Part shown: in pieces, positions 11,652 to 21,058 of the stretch
Layout: each line of letters starts with the position of its first letter
How positions within the stretch are numbered: the stretch's first letter is position 1
Assembly (NCBI GenBank): GCA_009746045.1
Contig: RPFO01000089.1
Coordinates: forward strand, 130,043-194,042
Direction of reading: 5' to 3'
From: Mesostigma viride
Lineage: Eukaryota > Streptophyta > Mesostigmatophyceae > Mesostigmatales > Mesostigmataceae
Length of the DNA: 64,000 nt
Position numbers and translations under genes: made by a program
Notes under the pieces: generated by a model
The model's input: the letters and a program-made list of their open reading frames with translations, nothing else
What the model was told of the DNA's origin: nothing
Database searches by the model: none

Positions 11652-14564
11652 GTTTTCTCTGAATATAGTTTAATTAACGCATGCGGGAAAGATAAGGCCG
11701 CTATGCCTTGGCCTGGATGTGGAAGGCTGTCTGCGACATGGGCTGAATAATTCGATCTGTACAAAGGGTTTCCTGCTCGCCCGAATTTTCCTTGGATGAC
11801 CCGGTTGTTTATAAGGGTCGGTGGCTATTAATTAGTGGCCCGAGAAAATTAATTGTAGGTTTTGTACGACTTGCTTGCAAAGATTCGTGTTTGGTTGCAC
11901 CAGCTGAGGTTAGGTGGGGACCTGTAGGGTCGGCTGGTTGCTTCATGAATCTTTGGCTGATTTGGGTTCTTTAGTGAGTCGTGATTAATTATTGTATAGT
12001 GGATTCGGACCGGCCCAAGGGGTCGATGGGCGAGTTTTATGTTTGTCAGTCTTGGGAACCTTGTACAACTACCTGTACGGTTAACGCACTAGCCTGGGGG
12101 TGCGAGGCCACGTTGTTTGTAGTGGCGTTTTCAGCACTGTTCAGGCCGGCGTGTGACGCATGCCGGTGTTAATTAATTTAGGATGATGTCAGCTTGTGTG
12201 TCGGCGGGCCATGCCTTAAGCAAGCTAGGCAGGCAATGATCCGCAATTGTTTCTTTCCCAATGGCGGCAATGGCCGCCTGTGCAAAATTGCACATTCTAG
12301 CGCGGGTTGGATCTGTCTTGTAGCCGAGGCAGATGGTGGCACAACCGCTAAGTTGTCCGACCAAGCATAGTATAGTTGGTCGTGCAACGGAAAGAAAATT
12401 TAAATTTACCCCCATGTCGTTTTTCCCCGGCTGCGGGTCTTTCTGACATGGGCGAAGGATGGGGCGCTACTCCGGCGGTTTGGCCAGCTTCGGCGGAGCT
12501 GTTTATAAGTTTCTAAAACAGCTCTAGTGTCACATCGCAGGCTTGCCACCTTGCGATGGTGCGTGGGACGTGACCTGGACTCAAAAGGTCCTGAACCAGG
12601 TTCCTGTCAGCAACGGCCTGTTGTTTTATAAATTATTTTTTGTGGCGGCAGGTCAGTTGTCCAGCTGCCCCTGCCAAGGAGGGGTAGTTGGGGACAATAG
12701 GCACTGAACGCAAATGGTTTTCACCTTTGCGGCGTGCCGAATCAGAAAATCAGAATAGGAGCCGCGCGAGAGTCGCACTCCGAAGCTAGAAATTTCCCTA
12801 TTGCGAGACTCGAGTTGGGGAGGGCGTCTTAGGGAGGCGAGGCTACGCCAGACCTTTGTCGTTCCTTTTCGTCTCAGCACCTGCTGCGCGGCTCAGTCTA
12901 TTATGGTGTCGTAAAACCTCTTTCCTTTTTGGACGGTTCCGGAATTGCGAAATGCTGGCTCTTTTTGGGGGCTTGCTTTTGGGGTGGTCACCGGCTTGTG
13001 TCGCATTGTAACCAGCGGGCCCCTGCGGGGGTTAAAATAGCCTAGCGCGGGCTGAGTCGCCATTTAAGATGTTGCGACACGCTCTTTCACGCACGGTGGT
13101 CATGAGTTTAATCGGCGCAATGGGGTTGGTGCCAGGGGGGGGTAATTGGGTGGAGGCTTCTCGCTTCCGCGTGCGGATTGAGAAACCTTAAGGCCACTGT
13201 TAACTGCTGCATTTGTGGCAGGGCTCCACTTATTGTATTCAATCAAATGCTGGTCTTCTTGGGAGCTCAGTGATCTTAATCGGTTTTCTCTGAATATAGT
13301 TTAATCAACGCATGCGGGAAAGATAAGGCCGCTATGCCTTGGCCTGGATGTGGAAGGCTGTCTGCGACATGGGCTGACTAATTCGATCTGTACAAAGGGT
13401 TTCCTGCTCGCCCGAATTTTCCTTGGATGACCCGGTAGTTTATAAGAGTCGGTGGCTATTAATTAGCGGTCCGAGAAAATTAACAATAAGTGGAAGCATA
13501 AATGTGACACTATTGACATGCCCGGAGGCACGCCGTTCAAGGCCCTTCATGAAGTACGTTGCCCTAGAGGCAACCAAGACAAGGGTGGGTGGGTGGGGAG
13601 CAAAGAAAGAGGCCGACAAAACCAGCCAGGGCGGCTTTTAGTCGCAAAACCTCCCTTATCCCTAGCTAACTGACGTCATTAAACCCTTATGTTCAGTGAT
13701 GCTAGTAAGACGCTAACCGTACAGACCGGGGGTAGAATATCCCGAATCTGCACGGCTAGTATTAAATAATGCGTAGGTTGTTCTTTTCAGGGGCACTGCA
13801 CCTCACGCCCCGTTTCGCCCGGGTATAATCAACCCAAGCGCGGAACGCACATTTTATTTAATTCATTTTTCAACCATGCACTATACTGCATCTGCTAATC
13901 ACAAAAGCTCTAGCCAAACAGCTACGAGAAAACACTACGACCTATAAGCCGCTCAATCAGCGGCCTCTTGTTCCCGCATTCACGTATAGAAGAAACTCCG
14001 TTCAAAGAACCCCGATTTTATACGACTTGCTAGCAAAGATTCGTGTTTGGTTGCACCAGCTGAGGTTAGGTGGGGACCTGCCGTAGGGTCGGCTGGTTGC
14101 TTAACGAATCTTTGGCTGATTTGGGTTCTTTAGTGAGGCGTGATTCATTATTGTATAGTGGATTCGGACCAGCCCAAGGGGGTCAATGGGCGAGTTTTAT
14201 GTTTGTCAGTCTTGGGAACCTTGTACAACTACCTGTACGGTTAACGCACTAGCCTGGGGGTGGGTGGCCACGTTGTTTGTAGCGGCGTTTTCAGCACTGT
14301 TCAGGCCGGCGTGTGACGCATGCCGGTGTTAATTAATTTAGGATGATGTCAGCTTGTGTGTCGGCGGGCCATGCCTTAAGCAAGCTAGGCAGGCAATGAT
14401 CCGCAATTGTTTCTTTCCCCTCCCTCCCACCCTGGAGGCTTCTTGCTTCCGCGTGCGGAATGAGAAACCTTAAGGCCACTGTTAACTGCTGCATTTGTGG
14501 CAGGGCTCCACTTATTGTATTCAATCAAATGCTGGTCTTCTTGGGAGCTCAGTGATCTTAATCG
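11652..14564. repeat. Two-unit tandem insertion inside a TTAA element
   Basis: Unit A (11652-13282) and unit B (13283-14564) both start gttttctctgaatatag and end ctcagtgatcttaatcg. Shared blocks: 11652-11846 with 13283-13484, 11857-12257 with 14020-14420, and the last 130 bp of each. Unit A alone has 12258-13150; unit B alone has 13485-14019. Comparison with the uninterrupted copy at 40330-40400 (minus strand) shows that the TTAA element is continuous across this block, so the pair is an insertion or expanded tandem duplication. No coding region of note; terminal TG...CA is absent, so it is not an obvious LTR. Confidence 0.7.
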
Positions 14565-14664
14565 CTCTTTTTTTTTATGGGGGGTAAACTGAAATTTTTT
14601 GTCGCGGGAATCGAAATTGAATTCGTGATAGCGGCAGTAAAATCGCAGTTTGGGGGCGATTTTT
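14565..14664 (+). mobile_element. Continuation of the interrupted TTAA element
   Basis: The sequence from the T-run at 14566 to gggggcgattttt at about 14660 matches the inverse of 40240-40345 in the 38-40 kb TTAA element. It follows on from the part ending at 11651. It ends abruptly where an ORF1 fragment begins. Confidence 0.65.
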
Positions 14665-15076
14665 GACCGACATGGAGGAAGGTGAGAATTCCGAGAAGCT
14701 TGCACGTGCGCTTGAGAGAGAAATTCTTAGTCGCATGGGCCTTACCGGTGAGATCGAGCTGGTCGCCCACCGCCTTCCCCGCGTGCGGGGTAAGGCAGGG
14801 GCGCCCCCGCTCCTTCTCACCTTTAAGAACCCGGCGGACAAGATTTCTTTTCTCAGACGCCGCAGCAAGCGGCTCGAGAAGACTCACTTCACCCTTGACG
14901 ACGACTTGACCCTGGCGCAGCAACGACGGCGTCGGGAGCTATGGCCGACCTACCTCCAGCTCCGGCAGACCAAGGCGGGGCAGCCGGTGTACTGGAAGGG
15001 GGCGGCCATCTACGTCGGCCATAAGCGCTGGCATGCGACCCCCGCGGCCCCAACGACTCCAGACGCCCCAGCTTAG
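14665..15076 (+). pseudogene. LINE ORF1p-like fragment (RRM plus C-terminal domain), copy 1
   Basis: About 137 codons to the TAG at 15074-15076. The frame encodes the C-terminal two thirds of an L1-type ORF1 protein: an RRM-like segment with PPLLLTFKNPADKISFLRRR, then the FTLDDDLTLAQQRRRREL signature and a short C-terminal domain ending in YWKGAAIYVGHKRW. Such proteins bind LINE RNA as chaperones; the assignment rests on this motif order. The N-terminal coiled coil is missing, so the copy is truncated at its 5' side exactly where TTAA-element sequence stops. Related copies are at 16027 (minus), 33360 (minus) and 52494 (plus). No promoter is evident. Confidence 0.65.
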
Positions 15077-15086
15077 GGGAACACCC

Positions 15087-15314
15087 TTTAAGTACATGGC
15101 GGACAAGCTGGCGGAGCCGCAAGAAGCTCTCGGAGACTCGCTTCACGCTGGACGACGACTTGACCCTCGGGCCCAGCAACAGCGGCGACGCGAGCTATGG
15201 CCGACCTACCTTCAGCTCCGGCAGAGCGCAGGGGGGAAGCCGGTATACTGGAGGGGGGCGGTCATCCACGTTGACCACAAGCCCTGGCAGGCACCTCCTG
15301 CCACCTCAGACTAG
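15087..15314 (+). pseudogene. Second ORF1p-like C-terminal fragment fused behind copy 1
   Basis: Begins abruptly at tttaagtacatggcggaca and repeats the last third of ORF1: a shifted version of the FTLDDDLTL motif, the LWPTYLQLR-type helix and a YWRGAVIHVDHKPW ending, stopping at TAG 15312-15314. It resembles the minus-strand copy at 33360-34618 more than copy 1 just upstream. The result is two C-terminal ORF1 segments in tandem, probably the junction of two separate truncated insertions. There is at least one frameshift relative to copy 1. Confidence 0.55.
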
Positions 15315-15327
15315 GGAACATATACCA

Positions 15328-15425
15328 GTTCCGGTCGGATTCATTTGCAGATCGCGTTTTTCCGCGTTTTCCGCGGCCCGGTACTGAACGCAAATGGTTT
15401 TCACCTTTGCGGAGTGCCTGATCAA
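15328..15425. mobile_element. 98-bp insertion with 8-bp duplication ATATACCA
   Basis: ATATACCA occurs at 15320-15327 and 15426-15433. The related copy at 32570-32600 (minus strand) reads straight through without the 98 bp, so the duplication marks an insertion. Part of the insert (actgaacgcaaatggttttc) is also found at 12705. No terminal inverted repeat is obvious. A hAT-type miniature element or a solo remnant is possible. Confidence 0.55.
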
Positions 15426-15433
15426 ATATACCA

Positions 15434-16026
15434 GTAGTGTAGATTAGTCAGGCTTAGCCTAGCATGTGGCCAACGCGCATTAACCCACGCGCATTAATTA
15501 ATTAATTAATTAATAGACACGTGACTGCGTCACGTGAGCAGAAGTCCTCAGTGGGAGGGGGACATGGGATGGAATGGATGGTGTAAGCTATCTAGGTCCT
15601 AGTTAATTAATTAATTAATTAAACACGTGCTCCCGTTGGGGAGTCACGGAGCACTGAAGTGCTTTTAATCCCTGTGTGTGCACTACAGGAGAAAGGGCAG
15701 AGACCCCCAGTCTCCTTCATGCCAAAGGCATGCCACAGCTGCAATCGGGCGCGCTAGCTAAAAGGACAGGCTAACGATCCGGCAAACTGTGGGTGCAATA
15801 AGACCCATGTAAGCGTGGCATAACAAGTATAGCGTGGGCAAGTAATCTGACCATAGCACGGGCGTAGCATGGCTGTACTAGGACTAGGCTAAGGCTATGG
15901 CTGGTTGTGTACCGTGCGTTGGCGGCACGTGACTAGGTATGTTGGCACAGCTAGGCGAACATTCTGGGCATGGCTGCCTTAGCGGCAGTGACTCCAATGG
16001 TTACAATTGCTAGGGCTATTGCTATT
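15434..16026 (-). mobile_element. Stacked LINE 3' UTRs with (TTAA)n tails
   Basis: Read on the minus strand this is the 3' UTR that follows ORF1 (from 16026 down to about 15627), ending in a TTAA-repeat tail. It is followed by a second, different 3' UTR (15603-15500, matching the one after the RT fragment at 30265-30340) with its own TTAA tail, then the end of a third (15475-15434, matching 32435-32580). The target TTAA of the Kolobok element at 53189 is seen unoccupied here at 15665-15668. No protein is encoded. Confidence 0.6.
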
Positions 16027-16640
16027 CTAGCCCGCTGGGGGCGTCCACATCTTGTGGTTGATCATCAGGTCCCCGCCCCTCCAGTACACCTTGGGCTTCT
16101 GGGGGTCCTGCTTATGGCGGAGGTATTCCGGCCACAGGTCGCGTCGCTGCTGTTGCTGAGCGGGGGTCAGGTCGTCATCCAGCGTCCAGGTGAGGTCGTG
16201 CAACCTTTTGCGACGAGAGCCCTCCCCTGAGGAACCGCTGCTTATCCTCAGGGGAGGGGAAGGTGAGCAGGACTGGTGGGAGAGCCGCCTTGTCCCGTGA
16301 GTGGGGAAGGCGGTGGCACCCACGCAGTTCTACCTCACCTATACCAGGCCCATGAGGGTAAGAAGCTGGTTCTTGAGCTCGTCAGCAAGAGAGGTTGACG
16401 TCTCACCTGGCTTCTGGGGGAAGCGACGTAGCACCACTCGGCACTCGCGGCGAGCGCGGTCGGTGACCTCCCGTTGCTGGGCCTGGCGGTGGTCCTCCAG
16501 CTCCTGGAGCATCGTGGCGATGGCGTCGGTGGTGGAGGCGGTCGCTGACCGCAGCAGGTCCGCGTAGGAGAGCGGCGGGAGGTCACCAGCATCCTGCCGG
16601 GGTGGCTGGGATGCAGTGGTGGCCGTCTGCTCCGCTATCT
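16027..16640 (-). pseudogene. LINE ORF1p-like gene, minus strand
   Basis: Read from about 16640 downwards. After a stop at the N-terminal boundary the frame gives an N-terminal region with QDAGDLPPLSYADLL, a coiled coil (heptad-rich, around MLQELEDHRQAQQREV), then ETSTSLADELKNQLLTLMGLV, the RRM-like segment, and the TWTLDDDLTPAQQQQRRDLW and YWRGGDLMINHKMW motifs, ending at 16027. A frameshift lies near 16230. It is the most complete ORF1 in the window. Its 3' UTR and TTAA tail follow directly, with no room for a reverse transcriptase, as in the copies at 32575 and 52826. Confidence 0.65.
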
Positions 16641-16649
16641 TGGGGACCT

Positions 16650-16890
16650 AGTTAAACAGGGGTGTGCATGGGCATCGCGGCCCGAATCGCTATGAATGCC
16701 ATACTTGGTCACACCCGGAGCCCCCACAGGCTTGGGGGTGGTCTCCTTCATCACTACTTGCCATCTATCCTTGCGCACCATCTGCCTCCATACAGTTACA
16801 GACAAACCAGGAGGCTGCCCGCCGGGGTGTGAGCCCGTCACGTCTAGTGTAGCACATGTCCATGCCGAGTCTATCACGAAAAGTCCACGG
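16650..16890 (-). pseudogene. LINE reverse-transcriptase C-terminal tail fragment
   Basis: The minus-strand translation contains GQPPGLSVTVWRQMVRKDRW and KETTPKPVGAPGVTKYGIHS, nearly identical to the end of the RT fragment at 30100-30264. It lies immediately upstream (in minus orientation) of the ORF1 copy at 16027-16640. It is either the 3' end of one LINE abutting a second element, or an unusual fusion of RT tail and ORF1. Confidence 0.6.
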
Positions 16891-16929
16891 GTGGCGGCCC
16901 CACGCGCATGTGCGCCCATAATGGCCCCC

Positions 16930-17311
16930 ATGGATGATGCCTTCAGTATTTAGCTACGCCATGCCTATAATGGGACCTCCCATGGATGTTGCAGTAAGAT
17001 TATAGCAATGCTATGCCTATGCAGGGAGTTACTCTCTGCTGAGATGCCATGTGTACACCAGCTATAGCCTAGCCACATACCTTCCACCCCATATGTCATG
17101 CAGGCCTTCTAGGCCCTCTCCTCAAGCCGCCCTGTGTGCTTATGCTTGTTTAGGAGGCATGAACCATCATGGCGGTGCAGGTGCACCTTGTGCACCCAGA
17201 GCAGGTGATAGTTGTACATCCTACACCTGCAGGTTGTCGCTCTGATTGTATTACAAACCCATAGATGCCCCTTTCTCAGGGCTATGTGTTACATATGCTC
17301 CCCGGCCACGA
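16930..17311. repeat. Degenerate arm of the foldback family
   Basis: Contains diverged versions of the phrases gtgcacccagagca, tgcaggttgt and gatgcccctttctcagggctatgtgttacatat, in the same orientation as the right arm of the foldback element at 30999-31220. Non-coding. The LINE RT fragment begins directly at its end. Confidence 0.5.
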
Positions 17312-17504
17312 TGCCGAGGTCAACTACCCCGGCTCCTTCAGGCCGCTTCAAGCTGCTCGGCAGTTGGCTTCCCGACTGCGAGGACGACGTGACGACACGG
17401 ATCGGCATGGCGTGGGCGCACCTCCATGACCACCGCCGCTGGTGGAGCAACCCCGCCCTACCCCGGATCGTCAAGCGTGACCTCTTCAAGGTCGTCATTC
17501 TGAC
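17312..17504 (+). pseudogene. LINE reverse transcriptase, C-terminal part, segment 1 of 3
   Basis: The open frame encodes FKLLGSWLPDCEDDVTTRIG, then AWAHLHDHRRWWSNPALPRI and KRDLFKVVILT. This is the thumb region that follows the catalytic core in non-LTR retrotransposon RTs (RI..A......L...W, then K..LF..V). The frame is broken at 17504 by the hAT element. After removal of one 8-bp duplication it continues in frame into segment 2 at 19769. The 5' truncation at about 17312 is typical for LINE insertions. The catalytic core is absent. Confidence 0.75.
17497..17504. repeat. 8-bp target-site duplication, left copy (ATTCTGAC)
   Basis: ATTCTGAC at 17497-17504 is repeated at 19761-19768 on the other side of the hAT element, as expected for the 8-bp duplication made by hAT transposases. 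Confidence 0.9.
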
Positions 17505-17667
17505 CAGTGAACGCCAATACGCCGTATAATACGGTAAATACGCCGTATTATACAATACGGCGGGGTTTGGCGTACTAACGTACTAGAAATACGCGTATTG
17601 CGTTCTCAACGCAAATACGGCGCATAATACGTAATTTTCGCGTATTATAGGGCGCCCAGCACCGGAA

Positions 17668-17725
17668 TTTGGCGCCAGAGCTAGTTTTGGCGTAGCTCAT
17701 GCAGCCAACAGCCTTGCGCGCCAAA
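17668..17725. promoter_or_regulatory. Cluster of three E2F-like sites upstream of the BED frame
   Basis: TTTGGCGC at 17668-17675, TTTTGGCG at 17685-17692 and the inverse GCGCCAAA at 17718-17725 match or nearly match the E2F/DP consensus TTTSSCGC. They lie 130-190 bp before the likely start of the BED-finger frame. Binding is inference. Confidence 0.4.
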
Positions 17726-17856
17726 AGTAACCGCCGCTACCGAAGCTGAGGCCTGAGGCCGAACACTAAACATGCAAAAGGCACAGGTGCAGAGGTGCTG
17801 CTGCCTGTGTACCGGGCAGTTTGATAGCACAGTGCTGGCATTTACTAGCTGCATGC

Positions 17857-18396
17857 ATGGAAAGTAGAGCGATGGCGCACGGTCGAGGCAAGGAACCTGA
17901 CCTCGGAATAAACTACGATGACATGTCAGATACGGAGTACGAAGACGCCCGAGCACGACATCTTGCTAGCTTGGAGCTAGATGATGATGCCGACAACAAT
18001 GACGGTGGGGACGAGGAGCCTACTGGCCCCGACAACAGTGGGGACGAGTGGGATGGTGATGCAAAGCGGGACAAGGCTGCCGTTTGGGAGTTCGTCAAGA
18101 AGGAGCGCATTGTAGTGAACGGCCTGCTGACGAACAACTACAAGCAATCCTGCCTTCAGTGCGGCATTACCTGGAAGGGGAGCGCCACTAGGGCAAAGCT
18201 CCACATCGTGGGCAAGCCTTGGTGCCGGGATGTGAAGCCTTGCCCCAATCCGCCGAAGGCATATAGGGCGTATTTGCAGGGGATTTTCAGGGCCAAGGAC
18301 CTGAAGAGGCGTGGCCAAGCGGACCACATGGAGCTCGTGACCAAGCGCCGGGCAGTGACTCAACTGGGATGGCCTCGTGGAGGGCAGCGCCTCTGA
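17857..18396 (+). CDS. hAT transposase N-terminal fragment with BED-type zinc finger
   Basis: The open frame has ATGs at 17857 and 17872 and ends at TGA 18394-18396, about 179 codons. The first part is acidic (Asp/Glu-rich around residues 20-65). A BED-type finger follows, with CLQCGITWKGSATRAKLHI and then W/C residues before VKPC: two Cys, then a His and Cys about 20 residues on, as in DNA-binding BED fingers of hAT transposases. The catalytic RNase-H-like domain and hAT dimerisation region are missing; soon after the stop the sequence becomes a minisatellite. Read as the surviving N-terminal exon of a decayed transposase. A continuing frame near 18377-18560 could belong to the same gene after a frameshift. 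Confidence 0.65.
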   Translation: MESRAMAHGRGKEPDLGINYDDMSDTEYEDARARHLASLELDDDADNNDGGDEEPTGPDNSGDEWDGDAKRDKAAVWEFVKKERIVVNGLLTNNYKQSCLQCGITWKGSATRAKLHIVGKPWCRDVKPCPNPPKAYRAYLQGIFRAKDLKRRGQADHMELVTKRRAVTQLGWPRGGQRL

Positions 18397-18591
18397 GTGG
18401 CACGACGCCCAGGTTGGCTCTTCACAACAGCACAGCTCGAGCAGACCTGAGGCGTCCGAGGAGGGCCTGACCATGCCGCAGATGATGAAGCTGGATAAGC
18501 TGCAGCTGGACCTTGCATTGTGCAAGGGTTTTACTTCTGCTGGTATCCCTTTCAATGTCCTTAACAATTATGCATTTCGTGCTGCATTGAC

Positions 18592-19420
18592 ATTCATGTA
18601 TGTCTGGCATGGTGGTGGCTGCCTGCATATATGTGTTTATGGCATGCATGGTGCATGGCATTGTATGTATGGCATGGTGGTGGCTGCCTGCATGTCTCGA
18701 GAGCTTTAGATAGATAGGATTTTACATCTCATATGATGATGGATGACATTGTATGTATGGTATGGTGGTGGCCGCCTGCATATGTGTTTATGTATGGCAT
18801 GGTGCATGACAGTATATGGCATGCCGGTGGTTGCCTGCATGCATGTCTCAAGAGCTTTAGATAGATAGGATTTTACATCTCATATGATGATGCATGACAT
18901 TGTATGTATGGCATGGTGGTGGCTGCCTGCATATGTGTTTATGTATGGCATGGTGCATGACAGTGTATGGCATGCCGGTGGTTGCCTGCATGCATGTCTC
19001 AAGAACTGTAGATAGATAGGATTTCACATCTCATATGATGATGCATGACGTTGTATGTATGGCATGGTCAGGTAGCTGCCTGCATATGTGTTTATGGCAT
19101 GGTGCATGACAGTGTATGGCATGGTGGTTGCCTGCTGCAATGATGCATGTCTCAAGAACTTAAAATAGATGGGATTTTACATCTCATATGATGATGCATG
19201 TTCATGGCATGGGTGGTGATGCTACCTGCATTTGTTTATTGCCATGTTGGTTTTGGCCTTTTGGGCTTCTGGGTGGAGGAACTGGACCTTCTCGCCGTAT
19301 GACTTAGCAATTAATTAATGGTTGTCATAATTAAGGAATAATAAAATAATGGTTCATCATGGTGGCTGCCTGCAATTGTGTTTAGTAGGGCATGGTGCAT
19401 GACATTGTATGCATGGAATA
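18592..19420. repeat. About 150-bp minisatellite inside the hAT element
   Basis: Four to five units, each with tggcatggtggtggctgcct, gcatgtctcaag and tagataggattttacatctc. The last phrase recurs at about 18710, 18858, 19009 and 19163, so the period is 148-151 bp. The later units are more diverged. Non-coding. Confidence 0.85.
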
Positions 19421-19768
19421 AAGATTAGTTCAATTATACAAATGGGTGAGTATATATCACACTTCATGCAACTATAGACAACCAAGTGAGTGTCAACAGG
19501 CTATGACCAGTCTACGTGCATTGCATTGGTATTCATCAAGTTTGAGACATAAGCAAGAGCTTTTGAGAGGCACACCCATGGGATAAACACCTTAGAATAT
19601 TTTATCCTATTAGAAAATCCACTTTTCCGGTCAAAAAAACACTTTTTGAGCTTTTGGCGTATAATACGCGTATAATACGCGTATAATACGCGTATAATAC
19701 GAAATACGCAATACGCCGAGGTTTTGCCGTATTGCCGTATTGCCGTATTGGTGTACACTGATTCTGAC

Positions 19769-19864
19769 GATCCTGACCTACGGCGCCGAGACGTGGACAC
19801 TGACGCAGGAGCTGGAGCAACGACTCGACGGCGCCGTCACCAAGATGCTGCGCAAGGCCCTTAA
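19769..19864 (+). pseudogene. LINE reverse transcriptase, segment 2 of 3
   Basis: Continues segment 1 with ILTYGAETWTLTQELEQRLD and AVTKMLRKALN. YGAETWTLT is the well-conserved motif near the C-terminus of many non-LTR RTs. The frame is cut at the TTAA (19861-19864) by the piggyBac-like element and resumes at 29809. Confidence 0.8.
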
Positions 19865-20436
19865 CCCTTGGATCGTGTCCAACTCGCCACTACAAATAGG
19901 GGCCAGTTGCACTTTGCAAGAACATGCACACAAACCAACCTAATAACAATTTACTGTCCATACTGGGACCAAAGCACACACATATATGGACTTACTTGGG
20001 GGTCATGTCATGGGTCATGTACGCTGCAATGTCCTATGTGTGCTACATATAGCACCACCCTCAGGGGGGTGCGCGAGTGCGAAAAAAAACGCATGTATAA
20101 TGCATTATTACACCTCAAAACAATTCCGCTGCTCCCAATACTGGAAAGGCAGTCGCTTGGGTAGCCAGGCATGGCTTCTGAACACTGACATCATGGGTTG
20201 TCCCAGGGACCCAGCTGCACTATCTAAAAATAACTGGCCACTACAAATAGGGTCCAGTTTGGCTGGTGACATTACAACTCAGACTTCTTATCCCATAGCA
20301 ACCAAAAACATCATTGATGATCAAACATGCATTATATAATCAATTTCAGCCTGCAGAACATCCATAACAGCGATTAAACATAGGTAGCCATGCCAATGCA
20401 CAGTCACATTCGTGCGTATCATGGCATGGGAAGGCC

Positions 20437-20441
20437 AAAGA
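20437..20441. repeat. 5-bp target-site duplication of the copia element (AAAGA)
   Basis: AAAGA at 20437-20441 and again at 28270-28274, exactly outside the two LTRs. A 5-bp duplication is normal for copia-type integrase. Confidence 0.85.
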
Positions 20442-21058
20442 AGTTAACGTAAAGGATTTACGTTAGATGGATAGAGATTGTTACGCTCTTTCCAACGGCA
20501 CCTTGAACGCCTCATTTGGTTAAGGAACGTAAAAGTTATTACGTTTCCTAGGCTGTGCCGACAGTACCCGGCGCGCCACTGTGGGCGCGTACGGACACAG
20601 GATGTACAAGTGTCACTTTGATAGTCCGCAGGACGTTGACAGGACTTGTACAGGACTTGATGGTCAATTGATAGGTAGGCGTGCTGTAGCGCGCCAGGAC
20701 CTATGAGACAATTGATGCTGAGTAGTGTACGGATAGGTCCACAGGACTAGCCGTATGGACAATTGATAGATCTGCGCGCCAAAGGCGTGCCAGAGTCTGT
20801 GTAATCAATTGATTGACAGTTCAGCTGTGACAGTGCAGCTGAATACTTGGACGCGTCCCTAACAACCTATATGTGTGACTTGGTCGCACCGGGACGCTAG
20901 TTCTTGCGTGCACGTTCTCTTGGCACTGCGACCCTGTCGCCTGTGCTGCGTGCAGTCTTGGAAGTGACGTGACTTACGTCTGTGTTTCCTTGTTATTAAT
21001 AAAGGCAACTTCCTGCAAGAACCATGGCGGAATTCGTGGCATTCACTCTCATACAACT
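20442..21058 (+). repeat. 5' LTR of the copia-like retrotransposon
   Basis: 617 bp, almost identical to 27649-28269: I see one substitution (C/T near 20939) and a 4-bp indel near 20694. It begins AGTTAACGTAAAGG and ends CATACAACT, that is AGTT...AACT rather than the usual TG...CA. An AATAAA lies near 20997. An ATG in a good context (accATGG, 21024) opens a frame that runs out of the LTR into the internal region. Confidence 0.9.

Larger units (their letters stand above)
17505..19760 (+). mobile_element. hAT-type DNA transposon, internally degenerate
   Basis: Ends are CAGTGAACGCCAATACG and its near inverse ..CGTATTGGTGTACACTG, each starting with the CAGTG of hAT termini. It is flanked by an exact 8-bp duplication and inserted in the LINE RT frame. 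The subterminal regions carry many copies of tacgccgtattatacg-like motifs on both sides (17513-17650 and 19655-19750), probable transposase binding sites. Inside are a BED-finger reading frame and a 150-bp minisatellite, but no DDE or dimerisation domain, so the element is non-autonomous. A second member of this family lies at 55341. Confidence 0.92.

Noticed and set aside
11652-14564. LTR pair of a retrotransposon
   Set aside because: Units are adjacent, have no TG/CA or AGTT/AACT ends, and no primer-binding site or purine tract lies between.
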